In this document: piece by piece, positions 51,795-60,876 of the stretch
Numbering within the stretch: position 1 is the first letter of the stretch
How the letters are laid out: the number at the start of each line of letters is the position of its first letter
From: Mycobacterium sp. Root135
Lineage (GTDB): Bacteria; Actinomycetota; Actinomycetes; Mycobacteriales; Mycobacteriaceae
DNA length: 64,000 nt
Direction of reading: 5' to 3'
NCBI RefSeq assembly: GCF_001426545.1
Contig: NZ_LMEZ01000005.1
Span: 404,903 to 468,902, forward strand
The notes under the pieces: generated by a model
Told to the model about the DNA's origin: nothing
Databases searched by the model: none
Seen by the model: only the letters and a program-made list of their open reading frames with translations
Translations under genes and position numbers: made by a program

Positions 51795-53236
51795 ATCGGC
51801 ACCCCTCCGGTTGTCGGCGGCGCTGCCGACGGCGGGTCGTCGACGGTCCCGAACGCAGTGCCGGGCAACGGGGTTGGGACGTCATACTTTGGGTTCCATC
51901 CCCCGGTGTCGAAAGGTGCAAAGGCCTTGCCACCGGTTCCGACGTCATGGTGAAACGGAAGGTTGGTCATGGGGCCCTGCTGGCCGCCGTGCGCAGCGGG
52001 GTCGATGAGAACAGTGTGTGAGCTCCCGTCCGGCATGTCCTGATACACCTCCATCGACGGGTAATCCGTCCGCGTTCCGTTGATTTGTACGCCATCAGGG
52101 CCCGGGGTGAACACGAGGTCACCGTTGACGGTGACCTCGTGGCCCTGGAATGGACCCGTCGGGTCTCGAGTGATGTCGGGTGCGAACGGGTTGCCGGAAT
52201 CGTAGGCGATGCGCACCGTGCCGTCGGGAAGCTGCGTGACCGTACCGGTTGGGCTTCCGCATCTGACTTCGCCCGACGAGCCGTCCGAGTTCTCGAGCAC
52301 GGACGGATTCTGACGCATCACGACGATGCCGTTCTCGTAGTCGACGGTGGTGGTGACCTTGGTGTCTTCGGGGTCGAAGTTGGCGTCGGGTCCGCGATTG
52401 TTGCCAAGGTCGTGTGTCCAGGGTGGCGATGAGCGGACCTCTCGGTCCGGGATCCACTGCGAGGACCGTACGACGCCCTGACCGGGAACCGGTTCGATCC
52501 GGACGACCCGCACCTCCGGAGGGTGCCCGTCGAACTTCGGCCCGTAACTGTTGGGGTCGAGGGAAGCAGCCGTCGTCCAGTCGGACTTCGAAGTGGGGTC
52601 TCGTCCAAAGACTTCTCGGAACGCCTGCTCTTGGTTGTGCCGACGCTCGCTCTCGTCGGGTATGCCGGGTCCGTCGGTGTGTGGGCTCAACGGTGCATCG
52701 AACAGCTGTAGCGCCGGGGAACCGAGGCCGGTGACGGCCGTGCGAAGGCGTTGGCTGAGGCGTCGATCCTCGGTGTCGAAGTCGGCCAGCAGGGTTTTGA
52801 CCGCCATCGAATTAGACGCGGCCAAGTGCCTGAGAAGCATGGCATTCACGGGGCTGGTCTTGGCGTACTGCTCCAGTGAACTTCCGGGACGCACGGACAC
52901 CGATCCGTCCGGACTGATCTGCCAGCCCTGAGAGTTCAACCGACTCACTGTCTCCACCAACGTAAGCCGAGTCTGGGCGAGCTGCGTACCGCTGTCGTTC
53001 AGGTCGCGCTGAACCTGTGTCATGGCCGCGTGGATCTGCTGCATGCGCTGCAGCGTTGGCGCGGCCTTCGCAAGCGCGGCCTCGGAGGCCGCGCCTTCCC
53101 AACCGTTACGGAGTCCGTCGAGTGTGGCGCGCTGCTTGTCGAGCTGGGAGGACAAGCGCGATGCCTTGGTATCCAATTCTTCGGCGGACTGGATGAGCGC
53201 GCTGGGCCGGGACCCTTCTACCTGAGAGGTGGTCAC
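51791..53236 (-). CDS. Mycobacterial TPR-repeat-region protein with WXG motif
   Basis: 481 residues from GTG 53236; the frame is open to 53383, but that overlaps the upstream gene. Residues 1-100 are helical with a WEG (46-48) turn like WXG100 proteins. The remainder is a long Gly/Asp/Pro-rich domain with the block NGTRTDYPSMEVYQDMPDG and FHHDVGTGGKAFAPFDTGGWNPKYDVPTPLPGTAFG, which I recognise from the 'TPR repeat region-containing' family widespread in mycobacteria. The known relatives are encoded after an EspC-type gene, for example near Rv0025-Rv0026. Function unknown; export by a type VII system is inferred from the N-terminus and partner. Confidence 0.82.
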   Translation of the reverse strand: MTTSQVEGSRPSALIQSAEELDTKASRLSSQLDKQRATLDGLRNGWEGAASEAALAKAAPTLQRMQQIHAAMTQVQRDLNDSGTQLAQTRLTLVETVSRLNSQGWQISPDGSVSVRPGSSLEQYAKTSPVNAMLLRHLAASNSMAVKTLLADFDTEDRRLSQRLRTAVTGLGSPALQLFDAPLSPHTDGPGIPDESERRHNQEQAFREVFGRDPTSKSDWTTAASLDPNSYGPKFDGHPPEVRVVRIEPVPGQGVVRSSQWIPDREVRSSPPWTHDLGNNRGPDANFDPEDTKVTTTVDYENGIVVMRQNPSVLENSDGSSGEVRCGSPTGTVTQLPDGTVRIAYDSGNPFAPDITRDPTGPFQGHEVTVNGDLVFTPGPDGVQINGTRTDYPSMEVYQDMPDGSSHTVLIDPAAHGGQQGPMTNLPFHHDVGTGGKAFAPFDTGGWNPKYDVPTPLPGTAFGTVDDPPSAAPPTTGGVPM

Positions 53237-53282
53237 CGGCACGGTGCGGTCCGATTTGCGACAGGCGCATCCGGATGAATGG

Positions 53283-53582
53283 TCATTCCATCTGCTTGTC
53301 GAGACCACGGCCGAACTGTTCATCGGTCTGGTGATAGTGGTCCGCTGCGGCGGCGAGCTTGGCTGAATGTGCTGCCAACTCATCGTGCAGGCGGCGGGTC
53401 TCGTCGTCGAAGACCGAACCCGTCGCGTGGCACGCTGCCCCCGTGAGCAGACCAGGCATCCCGGCGCCGGCGTTGGTCATCGATTGTCCGGCGTCCAAAC
53501 CGGACACGAACGAGCTAACGTCGTACTGAGCCTGCGCAGCGTCTCGCAGCCTGGTGGGGTCCACCCGCAACGTCGCTCCCAT
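53283..53582 (-). CDS. EspC-type (DUF2580) type VII secretion target
   Basis: 99 residues. MGATLRVDPTRLRDAAQAQYDVSSFVSGLDAG begins the DUF2580/EspC fold, two helices joined by a Gly-rich turn, and the second helix ends AAADHYHQTDEQF. Tyr83-x3-Asp87 fits the YxxxD/E export signal of type VII substrates. First gene of the leftward unit; the TPR-type gene starts 46 bases later. Family knowledge: EspC-like proteins are secreted with or help secrete a larger partner. Which ESX system is used cannot be told from this window. Confidence 0.85.
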   Translation of the reverse strand: MGATLRVDPTRLRDAAQAQYDVSSFVSGLDAGQSMTNAGAGMPGLLTGAACHATGSVFDDETRRLHDELAAHSAKLAAAADHYHQTDEQFGRGLDKQME

Positions 53583-53947
53583 GGCCTCAATTCTAAGACC
53601 CCTTCCGCGCGGCTCGGAGCAGTGATAAGAAGATCGACGGGCGCGAACACTTGACCACGTTCAGCGTCGGGCGCGGCGCCTAGTCCGTCTATTTTTGGTG
53701 GTCGACGAGACTTGCTGCCCCTCATCGACACGCCGGGGGCGGCGCCGACGATCTCCAATCTTATTGGTTCACAGCGTGTTTCGTGTCGTGGGGCAGCAGC
53801 ATACGGATTGGACCGCGACAAGCGCTCATCCTCTAGCCGACCCGGAAACGCCCAGAGCGCTTCCCCAACAAGGGATATGCGCCACGACGATGGAGTCAGC
53901 CTCCGTCAATGCCACAGTTAGACCCTCGTACCAGCGCAAAACCACAC
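53583..53947. other. Intergenic spacer upstream of the ESX-like unit
   Basis: 365 bases without a credible gene, holding the promoter region of the EspC-type gene (reading leftward). Composition is less GC-rich than the surroundings (for example CTATTTTTGG near 53690 and CCAATCTTATTGG at 53755-53767). I see no direct repeat of the tRNA-Ala 3' end and no transposase remnant. Confidence 0.6.
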
Positions 53948-54265
53948 CTACCGCTGCAGCGCCTCGATGAGGGCGAAGCGGACGCGAGCCACGATCGCAT
54001 TGCTCGCACGGCAGATTCCAGGCTGCTGCGAGGTGGCGTAGACGATTACGCCGTCCTCCCCCAGCGTCCACCCGCCCGAGGCGTCGACGGTCATGTAGGG
54101 GCCACGATGGGCGTCGAAGAGGTGCACCGTCCACGGCGAGTCCAACAAGCCCTGCTGACGCGCCAGGAAGGTGACGTCGACGACGTTGCGCGCGAGCGCG
54201 TCCCAATTGGCCCGCTCGCGAATCAGATTCGCCGCAGCGAATGCCCGGTCGTCCTGCGAATTCAG
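53948..54265 (-). CDS. Hypothetical protein downstream of cwsA, start unclear
   Basis: The reading frame that ends at 53948 looks coding (codons strongly GC in third position; a protein-like sequence [40 protein letters not shown]...GGWTLGEDGVIVYATSQ...IVARVRFALIEALQR). However, there is no ATG, GTG or TTG in a suitable place near the cwsA stop. A CTG at 54265 overlaps the cwsA TGA (CTGA), giving 105 residues; I use it as the best guess. Alternatives are a start far inside cwsA or a translational frameshift from cwsA. No family recognised. Confidence 0.45.
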   Translation of the reverse strand: MNSQDDRAFAAANLIRERANWDALARNVVDVTFLARQQGLLDSPWTVHLFDAHRGPYMTVDASGGWTLGEDGVIVYATSQQPGICRASNAIVARVRFALIEALQR

Positions 54266-54699
54266 GGCCGGGGCGTGGCGTCGACGCTCGGTGGCAGCGG
54301 TGACGGGTCGGGCTGCGTCGAGCGCCTGATGATGGAGAACGACACCGCGCCGACGGCGAGGACGGCCACGCCCACTCCGATCACCACGGCCGGCTTGGGG
54401 CGACGCTTGGTCCGGCGGGCCTTCTTCAACGCGTCGGGAAGGCTGGTGACGGCTTCCTGAGCGGCCGCGAGCTCGTTGGCGATGGCTTCCTGGGCGGCGG
54501 CGAGATCCTTCGTCAGCTGGCTCTTGAGCCGGTCGCGGCGGTAACGGTTGGCGACCCACCCCACCGATGAACGCGTCGAGTTCAGCGCGACGCCGACCGC
54601 TCCCCTCGTCACGTCGACGGGGCCGACCGTCGAGTACTTCAAACCGCGGGCGAGGCGTGCCGACGGTGACAATCTGGCGACACTGGTCGAAGAGCTCAT
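54262..54699 (-). CDS. cwsA: Cell wall synthesis protein CwsA
   Basis: 145 residues from ATG 54699, the same length as M. tuberculosis Rv0008c. The N-terminal [40 protein letters not shown] region is followed by a helix-rich stretch ([36 protein letters not shown]), then a single span [22 protein letters not shown] and a short Pro-rich tail. CwsA is known to bind CrgA and Wag31 at division sites and poles, and crgA is 1.3 kb away. Divergent from ppiA. Confidence 0.88.
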   Translation of the reverse strand: MSSSTSVARLSPSARLARGLKYSTVGPVDVTRGAVGVALNSTRSSVGWVANRYRRDRLKSQLTKDLAAAQEAIANELAAAQEAVTSLPDALKKARRTKRRPKPAVVIGVGVAVLAVGAVSFSIIRRSTQPDPSPLPPSVDATPRP

Positions 54700-54785
54700 G
54701 CATGGGCCTCTCTGCGGGGAACGTTCGGCGACCACCCTATTGCGTGCCCCATTGGAGGGGGCGGAACTCGCTCGTGAAACGCGAA

Positions 54786-55331
54786 ATGGCACACTGGCAT
54801 CCCGTGACGAGTCCCATACAGACAGCAACCGCGACCCTGCACACCAACCGCGGTGACATCAAGATCGCGCTCTTCGGAAATCACGCCCCCAAGACCGTCG
54901 CGAACTTCGTCGGTTTGGCCCAGGGCACCAAGGATTACAGCACCGAGAACGCGTCGGGCGGCACCGAGGGCCCGTTCTACGACGGCGCAGTGTTCCACCG
55001 CGTCATCTCCGGCTTCATGCTCCAGGGCGGCGACCCCACGGGCACCGGACGCGGCGGACCCGGCTACCAGTTCGCCGACGAGTTCCACCCCGAGCTGGCC
55101 TTCGACAAGCCGTACCTGCTGGCCATGGCCAACGCGGGCCCCGGCACCAACGGCTCGCAGTTCTTCATCACCGTGGGCAAGACGCCGCACCTGAACCGCA
55201 AGCACACCATCTTCGGTGAGGTCGTCGACCCCGATTCGCAGGCCGTCGTCGACGCCATCGGCAGCACGCCGACGGGCCCGGGCGACCGCCCGACCGAGCC
55301 GGTCGTCATCGACTCGATCACCATTTCCTGA
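54786..55331 (+). CDS. ppiA: Cyclophilin-type peptidyl-prolyl isomerase A
   Basis: 181 residues from ATG 54786, six codons before an alternative GTG 54804; the M. tuberculosis protein also begins six residues before this Val. It speeds cis-trans isomerisation of prolyl bonds. Cyclophilin core: [60 protein letters not shown] (catalytic Arg), [19 protein letters not shown] and HTIFGEVV. No signal peptide. The open frame further upstream lies within the cwsA promoter region and is not coding. Confidence 0.95.
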   Translation: MAHWHPVTSPIQTATATLHTNRGDIKIALFGNHAPKTVANFVGLAQGTKDYSTENASGGTEGPFYDGAVFHRVISGFMLQGGDPTGTGRGGPGYQFADEFHPELAFDKPYLLAMANAGPGTNGSQFFITVGKTPHLNRKHTIFGEVVDPDSQAVVDAIGSTPTGPGDRPTEPVVIDSITIS

Positions 55332-55348
55332 CCCAGTTCCCACCGATG

Positions 55349-55375
55349 CGCCCCGCGGGTGAATCTCGCGGGGCG
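55349..55375. terminator. Bidirectional hairpin between ppiA and the PH-domain gene
   Basis: Nine-bp perfect stem CGCCCCGCG / CGCGGGGCG around a nine-base loop, 18 bases after the ppiA stop and 18 before the converging gene's stop. Followed by TTGTC on the ppiA side. A strong candidate terminator for both genes. Confidence 0.75.
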
Positions 55376-55392
55376 TTGTCGTGTGCGGGTGG

Positions 55393-55812
55393 CTACCTGC
55401 CCGCGTAGCCGGCGGCGGTCAACGCGTCGAGGACGTCGAGCGGGTCGGTGCCGAGATCCCATCGAGTGAACACCAGCAGACGGTCGTCGGCGACGGTGTC
55501 GATCTCGAGCAGGCGCACCTTCCGTCCGATCCGACGGAACTCCGTGATCCGGATCTTCGCGACGTCGCTGCGGCCGAAGACGTGAGTGCCGAACCAGCCG
55601 CGCACGGCGAGCCCGGCGTCGGTGATTGCCAGTTTTGGCCTGGCTCGCCAGGACATGCCCGCAAACGTCAGCAGACCCACTGCGGCAATGCCGGCAAGAA
55701 CACGTCCCGGCACGTCTGTGACTAGGGTCACAGCGGCGACGGCCATGGTTAGGCCGATGGCGCCTGCGACGGCAATGCCCCCGGTCGAGGGACCCCAATT
55801 AGTTTGCTGCAT
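55393..55812 (-). CDS. PH-domain membrane protein (Rv0010c-like)
   Basis: 139 residues from ATG 55812, matching the MQQT start of Rv0010c (an in-frame ATG lies 6 codons upstream). Two hydrophobic segments near the N-terminus (GGIAVAGAIGLTMAVAAVTLVT; VLAGIAAVGLLTFAGMSW) and a bacterial PH-like domain (RARPKLAITDAGLAVRGWFGTHVFGRSDVAKIRITEFRRIGRKVRLLEIDT). Ends ALTAAGYAGR. Function unknown. It follows crgA on the same strand after a 155-base gap containing palindromes. Confidence 0.86.
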   Translation of the reverse strand: MQQTNWGPSTGGIAVAGAIGLTMAVAAVTLVTDVPGRVLAGIAAVGLLTFAGMSWRARPKLAITDAGLAVRGWFGTHVFGRSDVAKIRITEFRRIGRKVRLLEIDTVADDRLLVFTRWDLGTDPLDVLDALTAAGYAGR

Positions 55813-55847
55813 CGGGTCTGACCACCCCATATGCGTGCTTGATCAAG

Positions 55848-55856
55848 TTATCCACA
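55848..55856 (+). promoter_or_regulatory. Perfect DnaA box outside oriC
   Basis: TTATCCACA in the gap between crgA and the PH-domain gene, about 15 kb from oriC. A nine-base match will also occur by chance, but the intergenic, promoter-proximal position makes it worth noting. Confidence 0.5.
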
Positions 55857-55862
55857 GGTGCT

Positions 55863-55896
55863 ATCCCCAATGGGGATGAATCACATCCATGTGATT
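55863..55896. promoter_or_regulatory. Tandem palindromes upstream of the PH-domain gene
   Basis: ATCCCC-AAT-GGGGAT at 55863-55877, then AATCACAT-CC-ATGTGATT at 55879-55896 (8-bp perfect arms, 2-base spacer). Both lie 51-84 bases upstream of the PH-gene start and downstream of crgA. Likely operator sites or a strong intergenic structure. The second is not a CRP site, since its TCACA/TGTGA half-sites are in the opposite order. Confidence 0.55.
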
Positions 55897-55967
55897 GGGT
55901 GACGAGCAGGTTGCCGACAGGAGAACGTGACGCAACGACGGCGGATCGATCCTGGTCGTGGAACAGG

Positions 55968-56252
55968 TCATCGCCAACGCATCGTGAGCAACAGCCCGGT
56001 AATCATGAAGGCAAACGCGATCGCGTAGTTCCACTGCGCCAGATTGGCCATCCAGGCGAGGAAGCTGGGAGCGTCGACGGGGTTGGTCGCGGCGAGCTGG
56101 AACACCAACAACCACACCAGGCCGAGCAGCATCAGGCCGACGAACAACACCACGAACCAGATGCTCGACGGGCCAACCTTGACCTTGACCGGCGTCCGAC
56201 TGACGGGGCTGATCGTGAAGTCGTTCTTCTTGCGAACCTTGGACTTGGGCAT
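55968..56252 (-). CDS. crgA: Cell division protein CrgA
   Basis: 94 residues. [13 protein letters not shown]-terminus and two spans ([47 protein letters not shown]) define CrgA, which in mycobacteria recruits FtsI/PbpB and other division proteins and in Streptomyces restrains FtsZ. It partners with CwsA, encoded nearby. Full length; same order as M. tuberculosis Rv0011c. Divergent from the DUF881 gene, with about 100 bases between the starts. Confidence 0.95.
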   Translation of the reverse strand: MPKSKVRKKNDFTISPVSRTPVKVKVGPSSIWFVVLFVGLMLLGLVWLLVFQLAATNPVDAPSFLAWMANLAQWNYAIAFAFMITGLLLTMRWR

Positions 56253-56352
56253 GGTTACCTTCGGGCAGTTGGCGCCACGCGAGCTATGCGGTGCGACGAT
56301 GGAGCGGATGCAACCCAGAGCCTAACGCAGCACCTTGCGGGGAGGAGAAACC

Positions 56353-57096
56353 ATGGCTCGTGCGGGCCGGTCCCCGTGGCGTTTCGGCGTGCCCGTCGTC
56401 TGCCTTTGTGCCGGGTTGTTGTTGGCGACCACCCACACCGTGTCCGGCGGCAGCGAGATCCGGCGCAGCGACGCCCCCCGACTCGTCGACCTCGTCCGGG
56501 ATGCCCAGGCGTCGGTCGACGGACTGTCCGCGCAGCGTGAACGGCTGGTCGACGAGGTCGACAACCACCACGGCGGCAACGCGTCGGCTGCGCTCACCGC
56601 GCTGACCCAGCGGGCCGACGCGCTGACCGCCGACGCCGGTCTGGAGGCTATGCACGGGCCCGGACTGGTGGTCACGCTCAACGACGCCCAGCGCGACGCC
56701 GAAGGCCGGTTCCCCGGTGACGCGTCGGCCGACGACCTCGTCGTCCACCAACAGGACATCGAGGCGGTCCTGAACGCGATGTGGAGCGCGGGCGCGGAAG
56801 CCATCCAAATGCAGGATCAGCGCATCATCGCCACCTCCGCTCCCCTGTGCGTCGGCAACACCCTTCTGCTGAACGGCCGCACGTACAGCCCGCCGTACGT
56901 GGTCACCGCGATCGGCGACGCCTCCGCGATGGAGGCGTCCCTCGCCGCGTCGCCGATGGTCGAGCTCTACAAGAGGTACGTGCTTCGGTTCGGGCTCGGC
57001 TATACCGAGGAACGTCAGACCGACGCGAACGTCGTGGCCCATCCCCCGGCGGTGCGCATGCGCTACGCGAAGCCGGCGGGCCCGCTCGGATACTGA
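56353..57096 (+). CDS. DUF881 membrane protein (Rv0012-like)
   Basis: 247 residues from ATG 56353, which has GGGGAGGAG just ahead. N-terminal anchor (WRFGVPVVCLCAGLLLATTHTV), a short coiled region (RDAQASVDGLSAQRERLVDEVDNH) and the DUF881 domain: GPGLVVTLNDAQRDAEGR, DLVVHQQDIEAVLNAMWSAGAEAIQMQDQRIIATSAPLCVGNTLLLNGRTYSPPYVVTAIGD. The protein faces outwards. Equivalent to Rv0012; DUF881 proteins are linked with division gene clusters but have no settled function. Confidence 0.9.
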   Translation: MARAGRSPWRFGVPVVCLCAGLLLATTHTVSGGSEIRRSDAPRLVDLVRDAQASVDGLSAQRERLVDEVDNHHGGNASAALTALTQRADALTADAGLEAMHGPGLVVTLNDAQRDAEGRFPGDASADDLVVHQQDIEAVLNAMWSAGAEAIQMQDQRIIATSAPLCVGNTLLLNGRTYSPPYVVTAIGDASAMEASLAASPMVELYKRYVLRFGLGYTEERQTDANVVAHPPAVRMRYAKPAGPLGY

Positions 57097-57114
57097 GCCC
57101 AGTAACCTGGGCAG

Positions 57115-57783
57115 ATGCGTGTTCTCGTCGTCGACAACTACGACAGCTTCGTGTTCAACCTGGTCCAGTACCTCGGACAGTTGGGCGTGCACGCCGACGT
57201 GTGGCGCAACGACGACCCGCGCCTGGCGTCCGACGCCGACGTCGCCAAGGCTGCCGAGGACTTCGACGGCATTCTGCTGAGCCCCGGACCGGGTACCCCG
57301 GAGCGGGCCGGCGCGTCGATCCCCCTGGTCCACGCCTCCGCGGCCGCGTCGACTCCCCTGCTCGGTGTGTGCCTCGGGCACCAGGCCATCGGGGTCGCCT
57401 TCGGGGGCACGGTGGACCGCGCACCCGAGCTCCTGCACGGCAAGACCAGCAGCGTGAATCACGCGAATGTTGGTGTGCTGAAAGGACTTCCGGATCCGTT
57501 CACGGCGACGAGGTACCACTCGCTGACGATCCTGCCCGAGACCATGCCCGCCGCTCTCGAGGTGACGGCGCGGACGTCGGGTGGCGTGGTGATGGGCGTG
57601 CAGCACGTCGAGCTGCCGATTCACGGCGTGCAGTTCCATCCCGAGTCGATCCTCACCGAGGGCGGTCACCGGATGCTCGCCAACTGGTTGGCTGCGTGCG
57701 GTCAGCCGCTCGACGAGGGTCTGGTCGGCACGCTCGAGCGTGAGGTGGCCGACACGGTCCGGACGGCTACTGCGCGAAGCTGA
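57115..57783 (+). CDS. trpG: Anthranilate/aminodeoxychorismate synthase glutamine amidotransferase
   Basis: 222 residues. Class I glutamine amidotransferase supplying ammonia to chorismate-using synthases. Triad: Cys86 in GVCLGHQAIG, His175 and Glu177 in GVQFHPES. The oxyanion loop SPGPGTPERAG and HGKTSSVNH are typical of TrpG/PabA. Start ATG 57115 is 18 bases after the DUF881 stop. The last 17 bases overlap the convergent pknB 3' end. M. tuberculosis Rv0013 (TrpG) holds the same place; whether it serves tryptophan, folate or both cannot be told here. Confidence 0.92.
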   Translation: MRVLVVDNYDSFVFNLVQYLGQLGVHADVWRNDDPRLASDADVAKAAEDFDGILLSPGPGTPERAGASIPLVHASAAASTPLLGVCLGHQAIGVAFGGTVDRAPELLHGKTSSVNHANVGVLKGLPDPFTATRYHSLTILPETMPAALEVTARTSGGVVMGVQHVELPIHGVQFHPESILTEGGHRMLANWLAACGQPLDEGLVGTLEREVADTVRTATARS

Positions 57784-59656
57784 TCGTGACCGGGTCGCCG
57801 AACTTCAACGGGGTACCCGCCGACGGACTCATCGTGGCCACCGAGTTGGTGGGATAGCCGCTGTTCTGCGCATTGGGGAGCTTGTTCAATTCGCCGGTCC
57901 ACCCCATCGACCGCAGTAGCGGTTCGGCGTCGACCCAGAACTGCCCGAGCAGCGACGGCATCGTGAACTGGTTGCCACGCGACACCTGCAGCTGGATCGG
58001 GGTGTCCACGGGCACGTCGGGGGTGTTGGCCGGCGGAAGGGTCCCCATCACCTGACCCTTGGTGTTGGCGAGCCCGTCGACCTCGACCGGGATGGGCGGT
58101 GCGGTGAATTCGTTGGCGACGAGGATCTGCGTGGCCACTTCGACTGTCTGCCCGGCGACCGACGGGACCGTCTTCTTGCTCGGCCCGCTGCCGATGACGA
58201 TGGTGATGACGTTGGTGATGGCCGACGACGAATTGGCCATGGGGTTGGTCACCAACACCCGGTCCTTCTGCTCCGCCGGCGACGAAGACAACTGCTGCTG
58301 GATCTTCTCGAAGCCGGCGGCCCGTAGCTTGGTCGAGCACTCGGAGAAGGTGACGCCGGCGCAGTCCGGCACCTCGGCCTGCTGCGGGCCGGTTGACACG
58401 TTGATGGTGATCTGGTCGTCGCGGGCGGCGGCGGTGTTGGCCGCGGGGTCGGTGCTGATGACGTCGCCGACGGGTACCTCGGAATCCGGCTGCTGGCTGC
58501 GGACGGTCTTGAAGCCGAGGTTCTGCAGGGAGACGACGGCCTCGTCGTACTTCTGGCCGCGCAGGTCGGGGATCTGGACGTCGCGCGGGTTGCCCCCGAC
58601 GAAGTTCAGCAGCACCGTCACGACGACGGTGAGCACCGCGAGCACCGCGACGATGGCGAACCACCGGCCGATGGCGGGGTTGCGTTCCTTGGCGACGTGG
58701 GTGCGCTGATGCGTCGGGATGTTCTCGGTCGGCTGCTGGTGGCGCCCGATCAGGGGGCCGGCAGCCAACAGCGACGTCCGCTCGGCGTCGGTGAACACCT
58801 TGGGCGCCTCGGGCGCCTCGCCGCTGTGCACGCGGATCAGGTCGGTGCGCATCTCGGCGGCGGTCTGGTAGCGGTTGTCGGGGTTCTTGGCCAGCGCCTT
58901 GAGCACCACGGCGTCCAGGTCGGGGGTCAACACCGGGTTGCGCTCCGACGGCGGAACCGGGTCTTCGCGGACGTGCTGGTAGGCCACGGCGACGGGGGAG
59001 TCACCGACGAAAGGTGGCTCGCCGGTGAGCAATTCGTACAAGACGCAGCCCAGCGAGTACACGTCGGAGCGGGCGTCGACCGTCTCGCCGCGCGCCTGCT
59101 CGGGGGACAGGTACTGCGCGGTGCCGATGACCGCGGCGGTCTGGGTGACGCTGACGCCGCCGTCGTGCAGCGCGCGGGCGATGCCGAAGTCCATCACCTT
59201 CACGGCGCCGGACTTGCTCATCATGATGTTGGCGGGCTTGACGTCTCGGTGGATGATGCCGTGCTGGTGGCTGAAGTTCAGTGCCTGGCAGGCGTCGGCG
59301 ATGATCTCGATGGCCCGGCGGGGTTCGATCGGGCCGTCGTTGTGCACAATGTCGCGCAGCGTGACGCCTTCGACGTACTCCATCACGATGTAGGGCAGCG
59401 GCCCGGTCGCGGTCTCGGCCTCACCTGTGTCGTACACCGCCACGATGGCGGGGTGGTTCAGCGCGGCGGCGTTCTGCGCCTCGCGGCGGAAGCGAAGGTA
59501 GAAGCTCGGATCCCTGGCCAGGTCCGCGCGCAGCACCTTGACCGCGACGTCACGGTGCAGCCGCACGTCGCGGGCGAGGTGAACTTCCGACATGCCACCA
59601 AAGCCGAGGATTTCTCCCAGTTCGTAGCGGTCGGACAGGTGCTGAGGGGTGGTCAT
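57767..59656 (-). CDS. pknB: Ser/Thr protein kinase PknB with four PASTA domains
   Basis: 629 residues from ATG 59656, overlapping the pknA stop (ATGA). Kinase domain 1-275: glycine loop [12 protein letters not shown], Lys40, catalytic HRDVKPAN (Asp138), DFG at 156-158, activation-loop Thr171 and Thr173 ([19 protein letters not shown]). Span at about 330-353 ([23 protein letters not shown]), then four extracellular PASTA repeats starting [15 protein letters not shown] and ending in a domain that closes [12 protein letters not shown]. PknB senses muropeptides or lipid II and phosphorylates CwlM, MurJ and others encoded in this window. Essential in M. tuberculosis. Confidence 0.97.
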   Translation of the reverse strand: MTTPQHLSDRYELGEILGFGGMSEVHLARDVRLHRDVAVKVLRADLARDPSFYLRFRREAQNAAALNHPAIVAVYDTGEAETATGPLPYIVMEYVEGVTLRDIVHNDGPIEPRRAIEIIADACQALNFSHQHGIIHRDVKPANIMMSKSGAVKVMDFGIARALHDGGVSVTQTAAVIGTAQYLSPEQARGETVDARSDVYSLGCVLYELLTGEPPFVGDSPVAVAYQHVREDPVPPSERNPVLTPDLDAVVLKALAKNPDNRYQTAAEMRTDLIRVHSGEAPEAPKVFTDAERTSLLAAGPLIGRHQQPTENIPTHQRTHVAKERNPAIGRWFAIVAVLAVLTVVVTVLLNFVGGNPRDVQIPDLRGQKYDEAVVSLQNLGFKTVRSQQPDSEVPVGDVISTDPAANTAAARDDQITINVSTGPQQAEVPDCAGVTFSECSTKLRAAGFEKIQQQLSSSPAEQKDRVLVTNPMANSSSAITNVITIVIGSGPSKKTVPSVAGQTVEVATQILVANEFTAPPIPVEVDGLANTKGQVMGTLPPANTPDVPVDTPIQLQVSRGNQFTMPSLLGQFWVDAEPLLRSMGWTGELNKLPNAQNSGYPTNSVATMSPSAGTPLKFGDPVTISFAQ

Positions 59657-60876
59657 CGATACATCTGTTCTGCGAGTGAAGGCCCGCTGAGGCTGGGCAT
59701 GGCGCCCGGCGTTGGCGGCGGCACCGACACCACCGTGGTGCTGGTTTCGGTGGACGGCGCCGTCTTCTTGTCGTTGCGATCCTGGACGTTGAGGACCATG
59801 AGGATCGCGATGATGATGGCGAGGGCGCCAAGCACGCCGGCAGCCCACAGCAACGCACGCTGGCCGGGGGAGAACGTGCGCTTCGGCGGTGGGGTGCGGT
59901 GGCTGCCGGTTGGTGGCCGGGTGGTGCGGACGCTGGCCGTCGGCGGCCGGCCGTAGTCGGGAACCGCGCGGGTCTGTGCGGTCGACGGAATGGCGGCCGG
60001 GGTGGCCCGGCCGATCGTGGGCGCGTGATTGGGACGCGGTGGCCTGCGACCGGCCCGGACGGCGGCGACGGCGTCGGCGAAGGTGCCGCCGGTGCGGTAG
60101 CGCTGCCCGGGTTCCTTGAGCAAGCTGATCTCGATCAGCTCGCGGACGTTGGGCGGGATGTCGGCCGGCAGCGGCGCCGGCTGTTCCTTGATGTGCTTCA
60201 TCGCGACGGTGAGCGCGCCCTCGCCGATGAACGGTCGGCGGCCGGCCACGGATTCGTAGCCGACGACGCCCAACGAGTAAACGTCGCTGGCGGGGGTGGC
60301 GTCGCGGCCCAGCGCCTGCTCGGGAGCGATGTACTGAGCGGTGCCCATCACCATGCCGGTCTGCGTGACGGGCGCGGCGTCGACGGCCTTGGCGATGCCG
60401 AAGTCGGTGAGCTTCACCTGGCCGGTCGGGGTGATCAGGATGTTGCCCGGCTTGACGTCACGGTGCACCAACCCGGCGGTGTGCGCGACCTGCAGCGCCC
60501 GCCCGGTCTGCTCCAACATGTCCAGGGAGTGCCGAAGCGACAGTCGCCCAGTGCGTTTGAGCACCGAGTTGAGCGGCTCGCCGGTGACCATCTCCATCAC
60601 CAGGTAGGCGGTGCGGGCGTCCTCGAGCTCGGTCTCGCCGTAGTCGTAGACGCTGGCGATGCCGGGGTGGTTCAGCATGGCGACGATTCGGGCCTCGGCG
60701 CGGAACCGCTCCACGAACTCGGGGTCCGACGAGAACTCGGCCTTGAGCACCTTGATGGCCACCTGGCGTCCCAGGCGGGCGTCGAGGGCTTCCCAGACCT
60801 GTCCCATACCGCCCGTCGCGATGAGTCGCTGAAGACGGTAGCGGTCGGACAGCGTCACTCCGACGCGCGCGGTCAT
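59653..60876 (-). CDS. pknA: Ser/Thr protein kinase PknA
   Basis: 407 residues. Kinase domain: glycine loop [11 protein letters not shown], Lys42, [39 protein letters not shown] Pro/Arg-rich juxtamembrane region follows (about 275-340), then a span [23 protein letters not shown] and a short Thr/Pro outer tail without PASTA domains. Regulates cell shape and division with PknB. Start and stop both overlap neighbours by 4 bases (pbpA upstream, pknB downstream). Confidence 0.97.
   Translation of the reverse strand: MTARVGVTLSDRYRLQRLIATGGMGQVWEALDARLGRQVAIKVLKAEFSSDPEFVERFRAEARIVAMLNHPGIASVYDYGETELEDARTAYLVMEMVTGEPLNSVLKRTGRLSLRHSLDMLEQTGRALQVAHTAGLVHRDVKPGNILITPTGQVKLTDFGIAKAVDAAPVTQTGMVMGTAQYIAPEQALGRDATPASDVYSLGVVGYESVAGRRPFIGEGALTVAMKHIKEQPAPLPADIPPNVRELIEISLLKEPGQRYRTGGTFADAVAAVRAGRRPPRPNHAPTIGRATPAAIPSTAQTRAVPDYGRPPTASVRTTRPPTGSHRTPPPKRTFSPGQRALLWAAGVLGALAIIIAILMVLNVQDRNDKKTAPSTETSTTVVSVPPPTPGAMPSLSGPSLAEQMYR

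Noticed and set aside
50929..53947. Possible tRNA-Ala-borne integration site for the ESX-like unit
   Set aside because: No integrase gene and no repeat of the tRNA 3' end (such as TTCGAATCTCCTAGGCT) was found on the far side of the unit.
55879..55896. CRP-type operator reading of AATCACAT-CC-ATGTGATT
   Set aside because: The half-sites are in the reverse order (TCACA before TGTGA) to the TGTGA-N6-TCACA consensus.
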